Shown: positions 7,302 to 15,683, counted from the first letter of the stretch. The stretch: 64,000 nt of DNA from Clostridia bacterium (GCA_017546165.1 JAFYXL010000011.1:1-64000), one strand, 5' to 3'. Notes: a model not told the origin generated them from the sequence alone. Numbers and translations are program-made.

Positions 7302-7330
7302 GGCTCTCGCAAATTCGCGAGAGCCTTTTA
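7302..7330. terminator. Bidirectional terminator after the RAYT gene
   Basis: GGCTCTCGC/GCGAGAGCC stem (7302-7310 with 7317-7325), with A residues before and T residues after. It serves the RAYT gene (+) and possibly the peptidase operon (-). Confidence 0.85.
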
Positions 7331-7369
7331 CTATCCTTTAGAGCACACCCCATATGACAGGATTTTTTT
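7330..7369 (-). repeat. Right end motif of accessory block
   Basis: Read on the minus strand this is AAAAAATCCTGTCATA, then GGGGTGTG, then AAAGGATAGT. It matches the motif at 5641-5677 in inverted orientation. It ends at the stop codon of the S26 peptidase gene. Confidence 0.5.
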
Positions 7370-7793
7370 ATTTTTTTCTCAAACGTTCTTTTAATTTAAA
7401 GATTATTCTTTTTAAAACTCTTAACGGGTATGTGCGGCAGGCACGTTTTGCATAACGCATATACTCAGCATCCCCATATTCCACATACTTGCCGTTGTGA
7501 TAAAAAGCAGCAAGAACACCTACTATTTCCTTTTCTGTTATATCCCTCTCAAGACGGACCCTGTTGTCACCGCAAATAACATAACCCTTTTTGGTAACCT
7601 TTACAATCCGATGCATTGTATAATGATCGTCACGGTGATAAACCGGTATGTCATATTTTTTCAGCGGAAACTCAGCCTTTTTTATAAAAACCGTATCTCT
7701 GCCCTGCACAAGCATAGGATTCATACTGTCGCCAGTTGTTTTGCTTGCATATATGCCTTTTTCGGCAATAGCCTTTTCAATTCTATCCGGCAT
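7368..7793 (-). CDS. S24/S26-family signal peptidase-like protein
   Basis: This 141-residue protein has the S26 serine motif TTGDSMNPML (Ser23), then YTMHRIVKV with His61 where the Ser/Lys type would have lysine, then ICGDNR (Asp76). The Ser-His arrangement is that of the SipW/ER-type branch. No clear transmembrane segment is visible; the C-terminus is very basic, so membrane contact may be peripheral. It is the last gene of an operon with an SLH protein, an HprK-like protein and a PqqD-like protein, and probably cleaves a partner of that system. It has AAAGGTGA upstream of its ATG. Confidence 0.8.
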   Translation of the reverse strand: MPDRIEKAIAEKGIYASKTTGDSMNPMLVQGRDTVFIKKAEFPLKKYDIPVYHRDDHYTMHRIVKVTKKGYVICGDNRVRLERDITEKEIVGVLAAFYHNGKYVEYGDAEYMRYAKRACRTYPLRVLKRIIFKLKERLRKK

Positions 7794-7816
7794 TTATCTC
7801 ACCTTTCCAAAAGCTG

Positions 7817-8083
7817 TTATTCAACCAAAAGTTTGGCCTCTCTCATTTTTTTAAGAAAGGAATCAACCCCCACTGCGGCAACCTGAGGCTCTACATCATA
7901 TTCTGACAAAAGTTTTGAAACAAGCTCGTCACGGCTGACATCCTCCGTCATTGCCGACCACAAAAAGGCTCCACTTCCGTTAAGACTTATCATTCCGTTA
8001 AAACTCAAAGCGGCATCGCCAACAGGAACAACTATGTTTTGTCCTGCAACAGATCTTAACATATATCCCTCTTTAATCTTCAT
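7817..8083 (-). CDS. PqqD-family protein (RiPP recognition-like)
   Basis: The 88-residue protein has the PqqD pattern: a short N-terminal strand region (MKIKEGYMLRSVAGQNIVVPVG), then LNGSGAFLWSAM, and a helical C-terminal half with LVSKLLSEYDV. PqqD domains bind leader peptides for modifying enzymes in RiPP pathways, but stand-alone members are also common in Clostridia without a known peptide. It lies between an HprK-like gene and an S26 peptidase gene on the same strand. No short precursor peptide gene was seen nearby. Confidence 0.82.
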   Translation of the reverse strand: MKIKEGYMLRSVAGQNIVVPVGDAALSFNGMISLNGSGAFLWSAMTEDVSRDELVSKLLSEYDVEPQVAAVGVDSFLKKMREAKLLVE

Positions 8084-8120
8084 CTTTCTTCATCCTTTCG
8101 TGGTGAGATTGCATTTTTTA

Positions 8121-8873
8121 TCAGCTTTCGCCAAATTTCTGATTGCTCATACCTTCAAAGGCAACCCTAACAGCATCTTTTGATATATCACAGCCCATTT
8201 TGTAAACCCCGGCTTTGCTTAAAACCCTGTCAAGCACACCAAGAAGTTTCCCCATACTCTTTGTATCCGCAGGCCTGATGGTTTGATTCAAAATCCTGTA
8301 TGCCGCATCCTTTGTCTCAATTTTCTGTATCCAATTTTTCTTATCCCGTTCAATAAAGCATATCCCTTGAAGGGGAACACCTTTGTTGCGGTTTTGATTG
8401 GTTTTGCCACTCCAGGGCGTTCCAAAAACCATAACATCATCATCTATCATTCGGATAACAGGTTTGTCGTCATTTATGATATAGGCATCACCTTCAAAAA
8501 CCTTGCACCAAAGTTGAGTATGAGTTGACTTGCCTGTGCCACTGGGAGCTGAAAACAAATACGCCTTGTCCCCATATACAACCGCAGATGCGTGAAGCAT
8601 AAACCCGTCATAATTCAGAAGTTCCCGGCAAAACTGCTCCCCTGTCCACATATACTCACAATCAAAGCGGCTAAGGTGGGTATAGTTTGCCTTTTTGTTG
8701 TCAATAAACTCATCACTCACCCCTGTGATTATATCGGGAGTCCCCTCAAAGTCACACAGATAATCCCTTGCCTGAACCTCAATTATGCCACCTTTGCGTG
8801 CGATAATACCTGTCTTTATGCCTGCTATGATATACTTGTTTTTTAAAAACTCAGTTGCATTGCTGTTTTCCAT
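8121..8873 (-). CDS. HprK/PEPCK-like P-loop protein
   Basis: The 250-residue protein has a Walker A motif FSAPSGTGKSTHTQLW (Lys115) preceded by LHASAVVYGDKAYLF, and then NDDKPVIR, the layout of HPr kinase and PEP-carboxykinase-like domains. It is shorter than true HprK and lacks its N-terminal domain, so HPr is unlikely to be its substrate. Related kinase-like proteins accompany PqqD proteins in lasso-peptide and other RiPP-type loci. Its ATG overlaps the SLH gene stop codon (TAATG), so the two are translationally coupled. It probably phosphorylates a peptide, protein or small molecule; the target is unknown. Confidence 0.78.
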   Translation of the reverse strand: MENSNATEFLKNKYIIAGIKTGIIARKGGIIEVQARDYLCDFEGTPDIITGVSDEFIDNKKANYTHLSRFDCEYMWTGEQFCRELLNYDGFMLHASAVVYGDKAYLFSAPSGTGKSTHTQLWCKVFEGDAYIINDDKPVIRMIDDDVMVFGTPWSGKTNQNRNKGVPLQGICFIERDKKNWIQKIETKDAAYRILNQTIRPADTKSMGKLLGVLDRVLSKAGVYKMGCDISKDAVRVAFEGMSNQKFGES

Positions 8874-9799
8874 TATTCAAAAAATCCACCCATGAAATTT
8901 GATGATACGTCAAACACACTGTCAGGGCAAATGTAAACACGCTTGATGTTGTTTGTTCCTCCACTTACTGTAACACCCGGCAAAAGAACAACAATAGCAT
9001 CATATGTGCCCCCTGCAGAAATCTTCTTTCCGCCTCTTACAACAAGCATATCAGATAATTCTGCATTTTCGATGGTAATTGATTCATCGCTTACAGCATC
9101 ACCTATAACAACCATCTTGTCTGTTTTAAGATTGCTAAGGTTTACACCGTTTGCTCTTATCATAATATTTCCGTCTGTAGGGAAGCTTTCCTGCGGCTCA
9201 TCAATATAATATTTGATAAGTCTGTCCATAACAACCGCAAACTCAGCTCGTGAAATATTGTTAAGAGGATTTATATATCCGTCGTTGCCTGCAACATAAC
9301 CTTTTGCAACAATTGAAGCAACACCTTCTTTTGCCCAGTCTGCAATTTTGTCCTTGTCTTTGAAAGCATCAAGAACGCTTTCATCAACTGTCGCCCCTGC
9401 TGAAAGACCAAAAACTCTTGAAAGCACCAAAAATGCCTCCTGGCGAGTGATTGGGTTTGAAGGATTCAACTTATTGTCAGAACCTGTGAACGCACCCATT
9501 GCAACTGCTCTTGCCATTGATGTGTAGAACCAGTCGTCTGCCTTAACATCAGTGTAGCCTGAAATATCAATTTCACGTGTTGCACCGCAGGCACGCACCA
9601 TAATGGTTGCCATCTCTGCTCTTGTCATATTGTCCGAAGCCTTGATGTAGCCGCCGCTACCTGTAAGGAGACCATTTGCAACTGCCGCCTCAAGTGCTGA
9701 AGTTGACCAGTCGTTTGGCATATCCTTAAAATCCGCTGCAAAAACAGCCGCCTGGAATGTAAATAAACAAACTAAAACTAAAGCTAAAATCTTTTTCAT
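8873..9799 (-). CDS. S-layer homology (SLH) domain protein
   Basis: This exported 308-residue protein has a signal peptide (MKKILALVLVCLFTFQAAVFA) and three SLH repeats at about residues 22-70, 80-135 and 140-200, with motifs such as MTRAEMATIMVRACG, ITRQEAFLVLSRVFG and ISRAEFAVVMDRLI. SLH domains bind pyruvylated secondary cell-wall polymers. The remaining 100 residues look beta-rich with no recognised catalytic motif. It heads an operon with the HprK-like, PqqD-like and S26 genes, so it could be the substrate or anchor of that system. A ribosome site AAAGGG precedes the ATG. Confidence 0.9.
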   Translation of the reverse strand: MKKILALVLVCLFTFQAAVFAADFKDMPNDWSTSALEAAVANGLLTGSGGYIKASDNMTRAEMATIMVRACGATREIDISGYTDVKADDWFYTSMARAVAMGAFTGSDNKLNPSNPITRQEAFLVLSRVFGLSAGATVDESVLDAFKDKDKIADWAKEGVASIVAKGYVAGNDGYINPLNNISRAEFAVVMDRLIKYYIDEPQESFPTDGNIMIRANGVNLSNLKTDKMVVIGDAVSDESITIENAELSDMLVVRGGKKISAGGTYDAIVVLLPGVTVSGGTNNIKRVYICPDSVFDVSSNFMGGFFE

Positions 9800-9838
9800 T
9801 TTATAAAATCCCTTTCGTTGATTAGTTATACATATATA

Positions 9839-9867
9839 ATTATATATTAATTTAATTCTTTTTTCAA
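9839..9867 (-). promoter_or_regulatory. Promoter of the SLH-HprK-PqqD-S26 operon
   Basis: Minus-strand TTGAAA (9862-9867) and TATAAT (9839-9844) with 17-bp spacing, 40 bp upstream of the SLH start. Confidence 0.7.
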
Positions 9868-9954
9868 TCTTCTTTTTATATCTTGCTTTTTTTCGTTAAA
9901 TTAAACAAAAAAAGACCCTTTTAATCGGCGAGTTTACCACCGAAATCCGAAAAC

Positions 9955-9989
9955 TAAAAACGACACTTTTTTGACAGTGCCGTTTTTTA
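9955..9989 (-). terminator. Terminator-like hairpin after asnA
   Basis: On the minus strand AAAACGGCAC and GTGTCGTTTT flank a short A-rich loop, followed by T residues, just past the asnA stop. Confidence 0.6.
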
Positions 9990-10003
9990 GGGATATATTT
10001 GTT

Positions 10004-11011
10004 TTAAAGTAAATTTATACCGCTTTTCTCACATTCCTGAACCATTTCACGGGGCCAGGCTGAGGCCTGAACCTCTCCGATGTGCGCTTTGTGAAGAATA
10101 AACATACAAATTCTTGACTGACCGATTCCTCCGCCGATGGTGTAGGGGAGTTTGCCCTCAAGCAAATCCTTATGGAAAGGCAGATTTGCCCTCTCCTCGC
10201 AATTTGCCGCTTTGAGCTGCCTTTTCATAGACTCTTCTGACACTCTGATACCCATGCTTGATACTTCAAAGGGTATGTCTAAAATATCGTCATAGAAGAT
10301 AATATCGCCGTTAAGCTCCCAGTCATCGTAATCAGGGGCTCTGCCGTCGTGCTTTTCTCCTGATTTAAGAACTCCGCCTATCTGCATAATAAACACAGCG
10401 CCAAACTTTTTGACAATCTGATGTTCCCTCTCTTTTCCCGAAAGGTCAGGATACATATCCTCAAGCTCCTGAGTTGTTATAAAAGTAATATCTTCAGGCA
10501 GTCTTGGCTTAATCTGAGGATATTTTGAATTTACAAATTGCTCAGTTGTTTTGAAAACCGAATAAATCTTTTTTACGATATCCTTCAGCGTTTCAACTGT
10601 GCGCTCTTCCTTTTCAATCACCTTTTCCCAATCCCACTGGTCAACATATATGGAGTGTATGTTGTCAGTGTCCTCATCACGGCGGATTGCGTTCATATCT
10701 GTGTAGAGGCCCTCGCCCCTTTTGAAGCCGTATTCTTTAAGTGCGTATCTCTTCCACTTTGCAAGAGAATGAACAATCTGAAGAACCCTCCCCGTCTCTT
10801 TTACATCAAATGCAACCGCACGCTCGCTGCCGCTTAAGTCATCGTTAAGACCTGACTCTGAATCCACAAAAAGTGGTGCAGAAACACGGGTAAGTTTAAG
10901 TTCACGGGCAAGATTGTTTTGGAAACAGTCCTTTGTCGCCTTTATAGCAATCTGAGTTTCCCTTAAATCAAGTAGTGAATGATAGCCGTTTGGCTTTATT
11001 ATTTCAGCCAT
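10004..11011 (-). CDS. asnA: Aspartate-ammonia ligase (AsnA)
   Basis: AsnA makes asparagine from aspartate, ammonia and ATP and is related to class II aminoacyl-tRNA synthetases. The 335-residue length is normal. Family motifs include [25 protein letters not shown] near the start, [24 protein letters not shown] and the C-terminal [28 protein letters not shown]. It appears to be a single-gene unit with its own promoter and terminator. No T-box or other leader is visible in the 80 bp upstream. Confidence 0.97.
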   Translation of the reverse strand: MAEIIKPNGYHSLLDLRETQIAIKATKDCFQNNLARELKLTRVSAPLFVDSESGLNDDLSGSERAVAFDVKETGRVLQIVHSLAKWKRYALKEYGFKRGEGLYTDMNAIRRDEDTDNIHSIYVDQWDWEKVIEKEERTVETLKDIVKKIYSVFKTTEQFVNSKYPQIKPRLPEDITFITTQELEDMYPDLSGKEREHQIVKKFGAVFIMQIGGVLKSGEKHDGRAPDYDDWELNGDIIFYDDILDIPFEVSSMGIRVSEESMKRQLKAANCEERANLPFHKDLLEGKLPYTIGGGIGQSRICMFILHKAHIGEVQASAWPREMVQECEKSGINLL

Positions 11012-11053
11012 AATCTAAAATCATTGCCTTTCTTTAAAATAAAATTAATTTAT

Positions 11054-11082
11054 ATTGTAACATTTTTGTTTTTAAAAAGCAA
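11054..11082 (-). promoter_or_regulatory. Promoter of asnA
   Basis: Minus-strand TTGCTT (11077-11082) and TACAAT (11054-11059), 17 bp apart. Confidence 0.5.
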
Positions 11083-11092
11083 GTCGTTTTTA

Positions 11093-12367
11093 TTAACCGT
11101 TAACTTGGTCTAAAGCCTGGCGAATATCGTCAATAATGTCTTCCACATTTTCAATACCTACAGAGAATCTTATTAAATCAGGTGTAACACCTGCAGCTTC
11201 CAGCTCTGCATCGCTTAGCTGTCTGTGGGTGTGGCTGGCAGGGTGTAAAACAGATGTTCTTGCATCCGCTACATGGGTCACAATTGCAGCAAGTTTTAAG
11301 CTGTCCATAAACTTAACCGCTGCCTCTCTTCCGCCCTTGACACCAAATGAAATAACTCCGCAGGAACCGTTGGGAAGATATTTTTTTGCAAGAGCGTTGT
11401 ACTTGTCATTTTCAAGACCGCAGTATTTAACCCAGGATATACGCTCATCCTTTTCCAAAAATTCAGCAACCGCCTGTGCATTACTGCAATGACGTTCCAT
11501 TCTGAGTGGGAGGGTTTCAAGACCCAGATTCAAAAGGAATGCGTTATGAGGTGAAGGGATTGACCCTAAGTCTCTCATTACCTGAGCTGTCATTTTTGTT
11601 ATATAAGCCGCTTTTCCAAACTTCTCGGTATATGTAATACCATGGTAAGACTCGTCCGGGGTGGTAAGGCCCGGGAATTTTCCGCTTTTTTCCCAATCAA
11701 ATTTACCGCTGTCAACAACCACGCCTCCAACACTTGTTGCGTGACCGTCCATATATTTTGTTGTTGAATGCACAACAATATCCGCACCCCATTCAAAGGG
11801 ACGACAGTTAATGGGTGTAGCAAAAGTATTGTCTATAATAAGAGGAACACCATGTGCGTGTGCAACCTTTGCCCACTTTTCAATATCCAAAACCACCAAT
11901 GCAGGGTTTGCAATTGTTTCACCAAACACAGCCTTGGTATTTTCACGAAACGCAGCGTTTAAAGTTTCCTCGTCTGCATCAGGGTCAACAAAGGTAACTT
12001 CAATACCAAGCTTTTTCATAGTTACACCAAACAGGTTAAATGTTCCGCCATAAACTGAAGCAGAACATACAAAATGGTCGCCAGCCTGACAAATATTAAA
12101 AATTGAATAAAAACAAGCAGCCTGTCCCGATGATGTAAGAATTCCTGCCACACCACCCTCAAGGTCGGCTATTTTTGCAGCTACCGCATCGTTGGTGGGA
12201 TTTGCAAGACGTGTATAAAAATATCCGCTTTCCTCCAAATCAAAAAGCTTGCCCATTTGTTCGGTAGAACCGTACTTCCAAGTGGTGCTTTGATAAATAG
12301 GCAGAACTCTTGCCTCTCCGTTTTCAGGAGTGTAGCCTGATTGGATACATTTTGTTTCTATTCTCAT
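11093..12367 (-). CDS. metY: O-acetylhomoserine sulfhydrylase-type PLP enzyme
   Basis: This 424-residue protein belongs to the Cys/Met metabolism PLP family. It starts RIETKCIQSGYTPENGEARVLPIYQSTTW, has the YTRLANPTND segment, and carries the PLP lysine at about 204 in HSTTKYMDGH. The length and C-terminus (VLHPASHTHRQLSDAELEAAGVTPDLIRFSVGIE) fit O-acetylhomoserine aminocarboxypropyltransferase, which makes homocysteine from O-acetylhomoserine and sulfide; methionine gamma-lyase is the main alternative. It is a single-gene unit behind a promoter framed by a 13-bp inverted repeat. No S-box was found upstream. Confidence 0.9.
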   Translation of the reverse strand: MRIETKCIQSGYTPENGEARVLPIYQSTTWKYGSTEQMGKLFDLEESGYFYTRLANPTNDAVAAKIADLEGGVAGILTSSGQAACFYSIFNICQAGDHFVCSASVYGGTFNLFGVTMKKLGIEVTFVDPDADEETLNAAFRENTKAVFGETIANPALVVLDIEKWAKVAHAHGVPLIIDNTFATPINCRPFEWGADIVVHSTTKYMDGHATSVGGVVVDSGKFDWEKSGKFPGLTTPDESYHGITYTEKFGKAAYITKMTAQVMRDLGSIPSPHNAFLLNLGLETLPLRMERHCSNAQAVAEFLEKDERISWVKYCGLENDKYNALAKKYLPNGSCGVISFGVKGGREAAVKFMDSLKLAAIVTHVADARTSVLHPASHTHRQLSDAELEAAGVTPDLIRFSVGIENVEDIIDDIRQALDQVNG

Positions 12368-12408
12368 TTGTAAAACCTCCCTAATGGTTTTCTTTTCATT
12401 AAAAATAT

Positions 12409-12467
12409 ATAGTTATTTTACTCTCCGTAAATAAAAAAGTCAAGAAAAACTATGGTAAAATAACTAT
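12409..12467 (-). promoter_or_regulatory. Promoter with 13-bp inverted repeat
   Basis: Minus-strand TTGACT (12438-12443) and TAAAAT (12415-12420) are 17 bp apart. A perfect 13-bp inverted repeat, ATAGTTATTTTAC (12409-12421) and GTAAAATAACTAT (12455-12467), brackets the promoter, one arm covering the -10. It looks like a repressor or activator site. Confidence 0.6.
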
Positions 12468-12497
12468 TTTTGTGTTATAATACTTCATTATTATTAA

Positions 12498-12941
12498 TTA
12501 ATTGTTTTTAATTTTAGATACTTCATTTATTCCGTGTAAAAATCCATTCATATCTGTAGATGAAATATCCCCTGCAATAATGCGTTTTTCATAAACCAAT
12601 ATTCCAAGATAAACATCAGATTTGTCAGACTCCACGTGGTTTTGAACCTGATATGTGTAACGTGTGACTTTTTTACCCTTAAATTCAGTTAAATCAAAGC
12701 CTGACTTTTTTTGAACTGCATTGTAGGTTTCATAAACCATATCAAACTCATCAGGTATTGTAAGATGTGAAATTTCAGCAGGTGACGGATTTATAACCCA
12801 CCCTAAATTTCCTACATAATCCACTATCATACGGTTTGTTGAATTATCTATACTGAAAACACCAAGTATTATTATAAAAAGAACAAGTGCAAAAGTTAAA
12901 GTTGCCAGAATATAACGATTTTTGTAAATTGCAGCTGTCAT
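12498..12941 (-). CDS. Membrane-anchored DUF4830-like protein
   Basis: The 147-residue protein has one N-terminal membrane helix (YILATLTFALVLFIIILGVF) and an outside domain. The segments IPDEFDMVYETYNAVQKKSGFDLTEFKGKKVTRYTYQVQNH and LVYEKRIIAGDIS resemble DUF4830, a family of unknown function in Clostridia. It lies alone on the minus strand, facing away from the pseudouridine synthase gene. I know of no biochemical function. Confidence 0.7.
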   Translation of the reverse strand: MTAAIYKNRYILATLTFALVLFIIILGVFSIDNSTNRMIVDYVGNLGWVINPSPAEISHLTIPDEFDMVYETYNAVQKKSGFDLTEFKGKKVTRYTYQVQNHVESDKSDVYLGILVYEKRIIAGDISSTDMNGFLHGINEVSKIKNN

Positions 12942-13029
12942 TTGAATATCATTCCTTTTTTATTTTAATACTTCTAATATATGTAAAAAATTCTTTTAAA
13001 ATACCCAAACAGAGGAAAGGTTCTTTATT

Positions 13030-13734
13030 ATGCGTCTTGATAAATTTTTAGCTGAATGCGGTTTTGGAACACGAACAGAAGTTAAAAAGTTAATAAAATC
13101 AGGCTGTGTAGAAGTTAAAGGTGATGAAAAAGTACGCCCTGAAACCCATATCGACGAAAATTCTTCTGAAATTTTTGTAAATGGTAAAAAGGCAGATTAC
13201 CGCAAGTTTGTTTACCTTATATTAAATAAGCCTTCAGGCTTTATTTCAGCAACCTGGGACAAAAAACTCCCCACCGTAATTGACCTTGTACCGGAAGAAT
13301 ATATCCATTTTGATGTATCACCAGTGGGAAGACTTGATATTGACACTGAGGGACTTTTACTCCTCACCAATGACGGAGACTTAAATCACAGACTCCTCTC
13401 ACCAAAAAACCATGTTCCCAAAACATATATTGCAAAACTTTTAAATCCTGTTAAAAATGAGGACATTGAAACCTTTAAAAAAGGTATGGATTTAGGTGAT
13501 TTTGAGACTCTTCCCTCTACCCTTGAAATTATTTCTCAAAATGAGCCTTATACTGCAAAGGTTACAATTTGTGAAGGCAAATTTCATCAGGTAAAAAGAA
13601 TGTTTGAAAAGGTAAATAACAAAGTTCTTTACTTAAAACGCATAAAAATGAAGAATTTAATTCTTGACGAAAATCTTGATTTGGGAAAGGTAAGAGAATT
13701 AACTAATGAAGAATTGGAGGACCTTTTAAAATGA
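13030..13734 (+). CDS. 16S rRNA pseudouridine synthase, RsuA/RluB family
   Basis: The 234-residue enzyme has an N-terminal S4 RNA-binding domain (MRLDKFLAECGFGTRTEVKKLI) and a pseudouridine synthase domain with the signature GRLDIDTEGLLLLTNDG, whose Asp103 is the predicted catalytic residue. A VSPVG segment and KFHQVKRMF near the end fit the RsuA branch, which in other bacteria makes pseudouridine 516 of 16S rRNA. Its last codons overlap the pyridoxamine kinase start (ATGA), so they form a two-gene unit. Exact target site is inferred. Confidence 0.92.
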   Translation: MRLDKFLAECGFGTRTEVKKLIKSGCVEVKGDEKVRPETHIDENSSEIFVNGKKADYRKFVYLILNKPSGFISATWDKKLPTVIDLVPEEYIHFDVSPVGRLDIDTEGLLLLTNDGDLNHRLLSPKNHVPKTYIAKLLNPVKNEDIETFKKGMDLGDFETLPSTLEIISQNEPYTAKVTICEGKFHQVKRMFEKVNNKVLYLKRIKMKNLILDENLDLGKVRELTNEELEDLLK

Positions 13735-14588
13735 TAAAATCATTTATACCCAGAGCTGCTGTCATAAATGACCTTTCAGGATTTGGCAGGGTATCTCTTA
13801 CAGAGGCGTGCCCTATACTTTCAGCTATGGAAGTTGAAGCCTGCCCTCTTCCTACTGCCATTCTTTCAACACATACATACAAATTTAATGATTATACTTT
13901 TTTAGACCTTACAGATGAAATGCAAAAAATTCTTAATCACTGGAAGAAAATAGATATAAAATTTGACGGAATTTTAAGCGGCTATATGGCAAGTTCAAAA
14001 CAGATTGATGTTGTTTCTGAATTTATGAAAGAAAAAAAGCAAGAAGGAAGCCTTATAGTTATTGACCCGGTACTTGGTGATAATGACTTATCTGATGTTG
14101 AAACAGTTTATTACGACAGAATGAAAGACCTTCTTTTAAGTATGAAAAAATTTGTAGGTCTGGCAGATGTAATAACACCAAATTTAACAGAGGCCTGTCT
14201 TTTGACCGATAGACAATATCCAAAGCATTATTTAAATGAAAATGAAATAAAAGAACTTTTATTGAATCTTTCAGAGTTAGGTCCTGAAAAAATTGCTATA
14301 ACAAGCCTTATGACGGACTCAAGTCATATGAAAGTTGCAGTTTTTGATAAAAAAGAAGATTTGTTTGAAATGATTGACTGCGGATACATAAAGAGACCAT
14401 TCCACGGAACAGGTGATATTTTTGCAGCAGTTTTATTAGGTTCCCTCCTTAACAAAAATTCAATGTTTGAAGCATCTTTAAAAGCTGTTGATTTTATAAA
14501 AAACTGTATAAGTGAAACTCTTAAATATGAAGATATGAAGATTGAATATGGCGTAATTTTTGAAAAAGTACTCAGAAAACTTTTTTAA
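13731..14588 (+). CDS. Pyridoxamine kinase (PdxK/PdxY-like)
   Basis: A 285-residue ribokinase-fold kinase. It begins PRAAVINDLSGFGRVSLTEACPILSAM, with DPVLGDND in the middle, NLTEACLLT, and the C-terminal anion-hole/base motif HGTGDIFAAVLLG. These match the Firmicute pyridoxamine kinase group, which phosphorylates B6 vitamers for the PLP salvage pathway; a hydroxymethylpyrimidine kinase is the nearest alternative. It is translated with the upstream pseudouridine synthase gene through a 4-bp overlap and has GGAGG before its ATG. Confidence 0.88.
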   Translation: MIKSFIPRAAVINDLSGFGRVSLTEACPILSAMEVEACPLPTAILSTHTYKFNDYTFLDLTDEMQKILNHWKKIDIKFDGILSGYMASSKQIDVVSEFMKEKKQEGSLIVIDPVLGDNDLSDVETVYYDRMKDLLLSMKKFVGLADVITPNLTEACLLTDRQYPKHYLNENEIKELLLNLSELGPEKIAITSLMTDSSHMKVAVFDKKEDLFEMIDCGYIKRPFHGTGDIFAAVLLGSLLNKNSMFEASLKAVDFIKNCISETLKYEDMKIEYGVIFEKVLRKLF

Positions 14589-14599
14589 AATAATACCAA

Positions 14600-14627
14600 A
14601 AAGGGACAGTTTTAAACTGTCCCTTTA
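14600..14627. terminator. Bidirectional terminator between pyridoxamine kinase and rsmG
   Basis: A palindromic AAAGGGACAGTTT/AAACTGTCCCTTT stem between converging genes. Confidence 0.85.
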
Positions 14628-14636
14628 AATTTATTA

Positions 14637-15341
14637 CTACTTCTTTATTTTGTTTGCTTTTCTCGGAAATTGTTTGGGAGTTTCCTTTATTTTTTGAATT
14701 AAAACTATTTTTCTTACCAATTCTGAATTTGGAATTTCAACTTCAATTATCTCCTTTACTCTTCCTCCAAGATTTCCTATCATACTTTTTGCTTCATCTA
14801 ACTCTTCATCAATATCAAATGACTTAAATGCTGCAAAAATACCTCCAACTTTTAAAAGTGGAATGGAATATTCACTTAAAATTTTTAAAGGTGCAACCGC
14901 CCGTGAAACCACATAATCAAACTTTTCACGGTACAGTTTGTTTTGACCCACCTCTTCTGCTCTTCCGTGTATAAATTCAACATTTTTAAAATCAAGTTCA
15001 TTTGAAACTTCTTTCAAAAAGTTTATTCTTTTATTTAAGGAATCAAGATAAGTAAAATTTAAATCATCTCTTATTATCTTAATAGGAATACCGGGAAAAC
15101 CTGCCCCTGTTCCTACATCAATAATCTTTGAATCTTTATCTATATTTATTTTAAAAACAGGAACTATACTATCCAAAAAATGTTTTACAGAAATTCCCTC
15201 AGGGTCTGTAACTGCAGTTAAGTTCATTTTTTCATTCCACTCAACCAAAAGATTGGAAAACTTTTCAAGCTTTTCAATTTCTTCAGATTTTATATCATAA
15301 CCTATTTTTTTTAATCCTGAAATTAAAATTTCTTTATCCAT
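14637..15341 (-). CDS. rsmG: 16S rRNA (guanine-527 N7) methyltransferase RsmG
   Basis: RsmG (GidB) methylates G527 in the 530 loop of 16S rRNA using SAM; loss of it gives low-level streptomycin resistance in other bacteria. The 234-residue protein has the SAM motif KIIDVGTGAGFPGIPIKII and the family segments NLTAVTDPEGISVKHFLDS and VSRAVAPLKILSEY. rsmG commonly lies near the replication origin in Firmicutes, in keeping with dnaN 0.8 kb away. It is followed in the opposite orientation by pyridoxamine kinase. Confidence 0.95.
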   Translation of the reverse strand: MDKEILISGLKKIGYDIKSEEIEKLEKFSNLLVEWNEKMNLTAVTDPEGISVKHFLDSIVPVFKINIDKDSKIIDVGTGAGFPGIPIKIIRDDLNFTYLDSLNKRINFLKEVSNELDFKNVEFIHGRAEEVGQNKLYREKFDYVVSRAVAPLKILSEYSIPLLKVGGIFAAFKSFDIDEELDEAKSMIGNLGGRVKEIIEVEIPNSELVRKIVLIQKIKETPKQFPRKANKIKK

Positions 15342-15424
15342 ATTTTATCCATAATCTTTCTTTTAAAAATTTAAAAGAGAGTACAAAAGCACTCTCTTTT
15401 TAAAATTAAAATCTTAATGATTTA

Positions 15425-15592
15425 TTATTCCTGAGGAGCATCTACAGGACATACATTTGCGCAGTTACCGCATTCGATGCAAGCATCTTCATCGATTATG
15501 TACTTGCCATCGCCTTCTGTTATACATTCAACAGGGCACTCTGATGCGCAAGCACCGCACATAATACATTCATCATTAATTTTGTAAGCCAT
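15425..15592 (-). CDS. 2[4Fe-4S] ferredoxin
   Basis: This short 55-residue protein is a clostridial-type ferredoxin carrying two low-potential 4Fe-4S clusters. The first motif is C9-IM-C12-GA-C15-ASE-C19-P and the second C38-IE-C41-GN-C44-ANV-C48-P. It transfers electrons between enzymes such as 2-oxoacid:ferredoxin oxidoreductases and hydrogenases in anaerobes. The gene has a GAGGTG site and its own promoter at 15655-15683. It would be a suitable electron donor for the reductive carboxylation suggested for the acyl-CoA-ligase island, but the link is inferred. Confidence 0.97.
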   Translation of the reverse strand: MAYKINDECIMCGACASECPVECITEGDGKYIIDEDACIECGNCANVCPVDAPQE

Positions 15593-15654
15593 TTTTTTCA
15601 CCTCTATTTTAAAAAGAATGATAAAGATACTTCAATTAAAAATATCTTTTAATT

Positions 15655-15683
15655 ATAATAGAACATTTTATCATATTTGTCAA
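15655..15683 (-). promoter_or_regulatory. Promoter of the ferredoxin gene
   Basis: Minus-strand TTGACA (15678-15683) and TATTAT (15655-15660) with 17-bp spacing. Confidence 0.7.

Noticed and set aside
5544-7370. Integrated phage or ICE at tRNA-Ser
   Set aside because: There is no integrase, no duplicated tRNA end and no phage or conjugation gene; only the small RAYT block is present.
8121-8873. True HPr kinase/phosphorylase
   Set aside because: It is too short, lacks the HprK N-terminal domain and lies beside PqqD-like and S26 genes; the HPr in this window also lacks Ser46.
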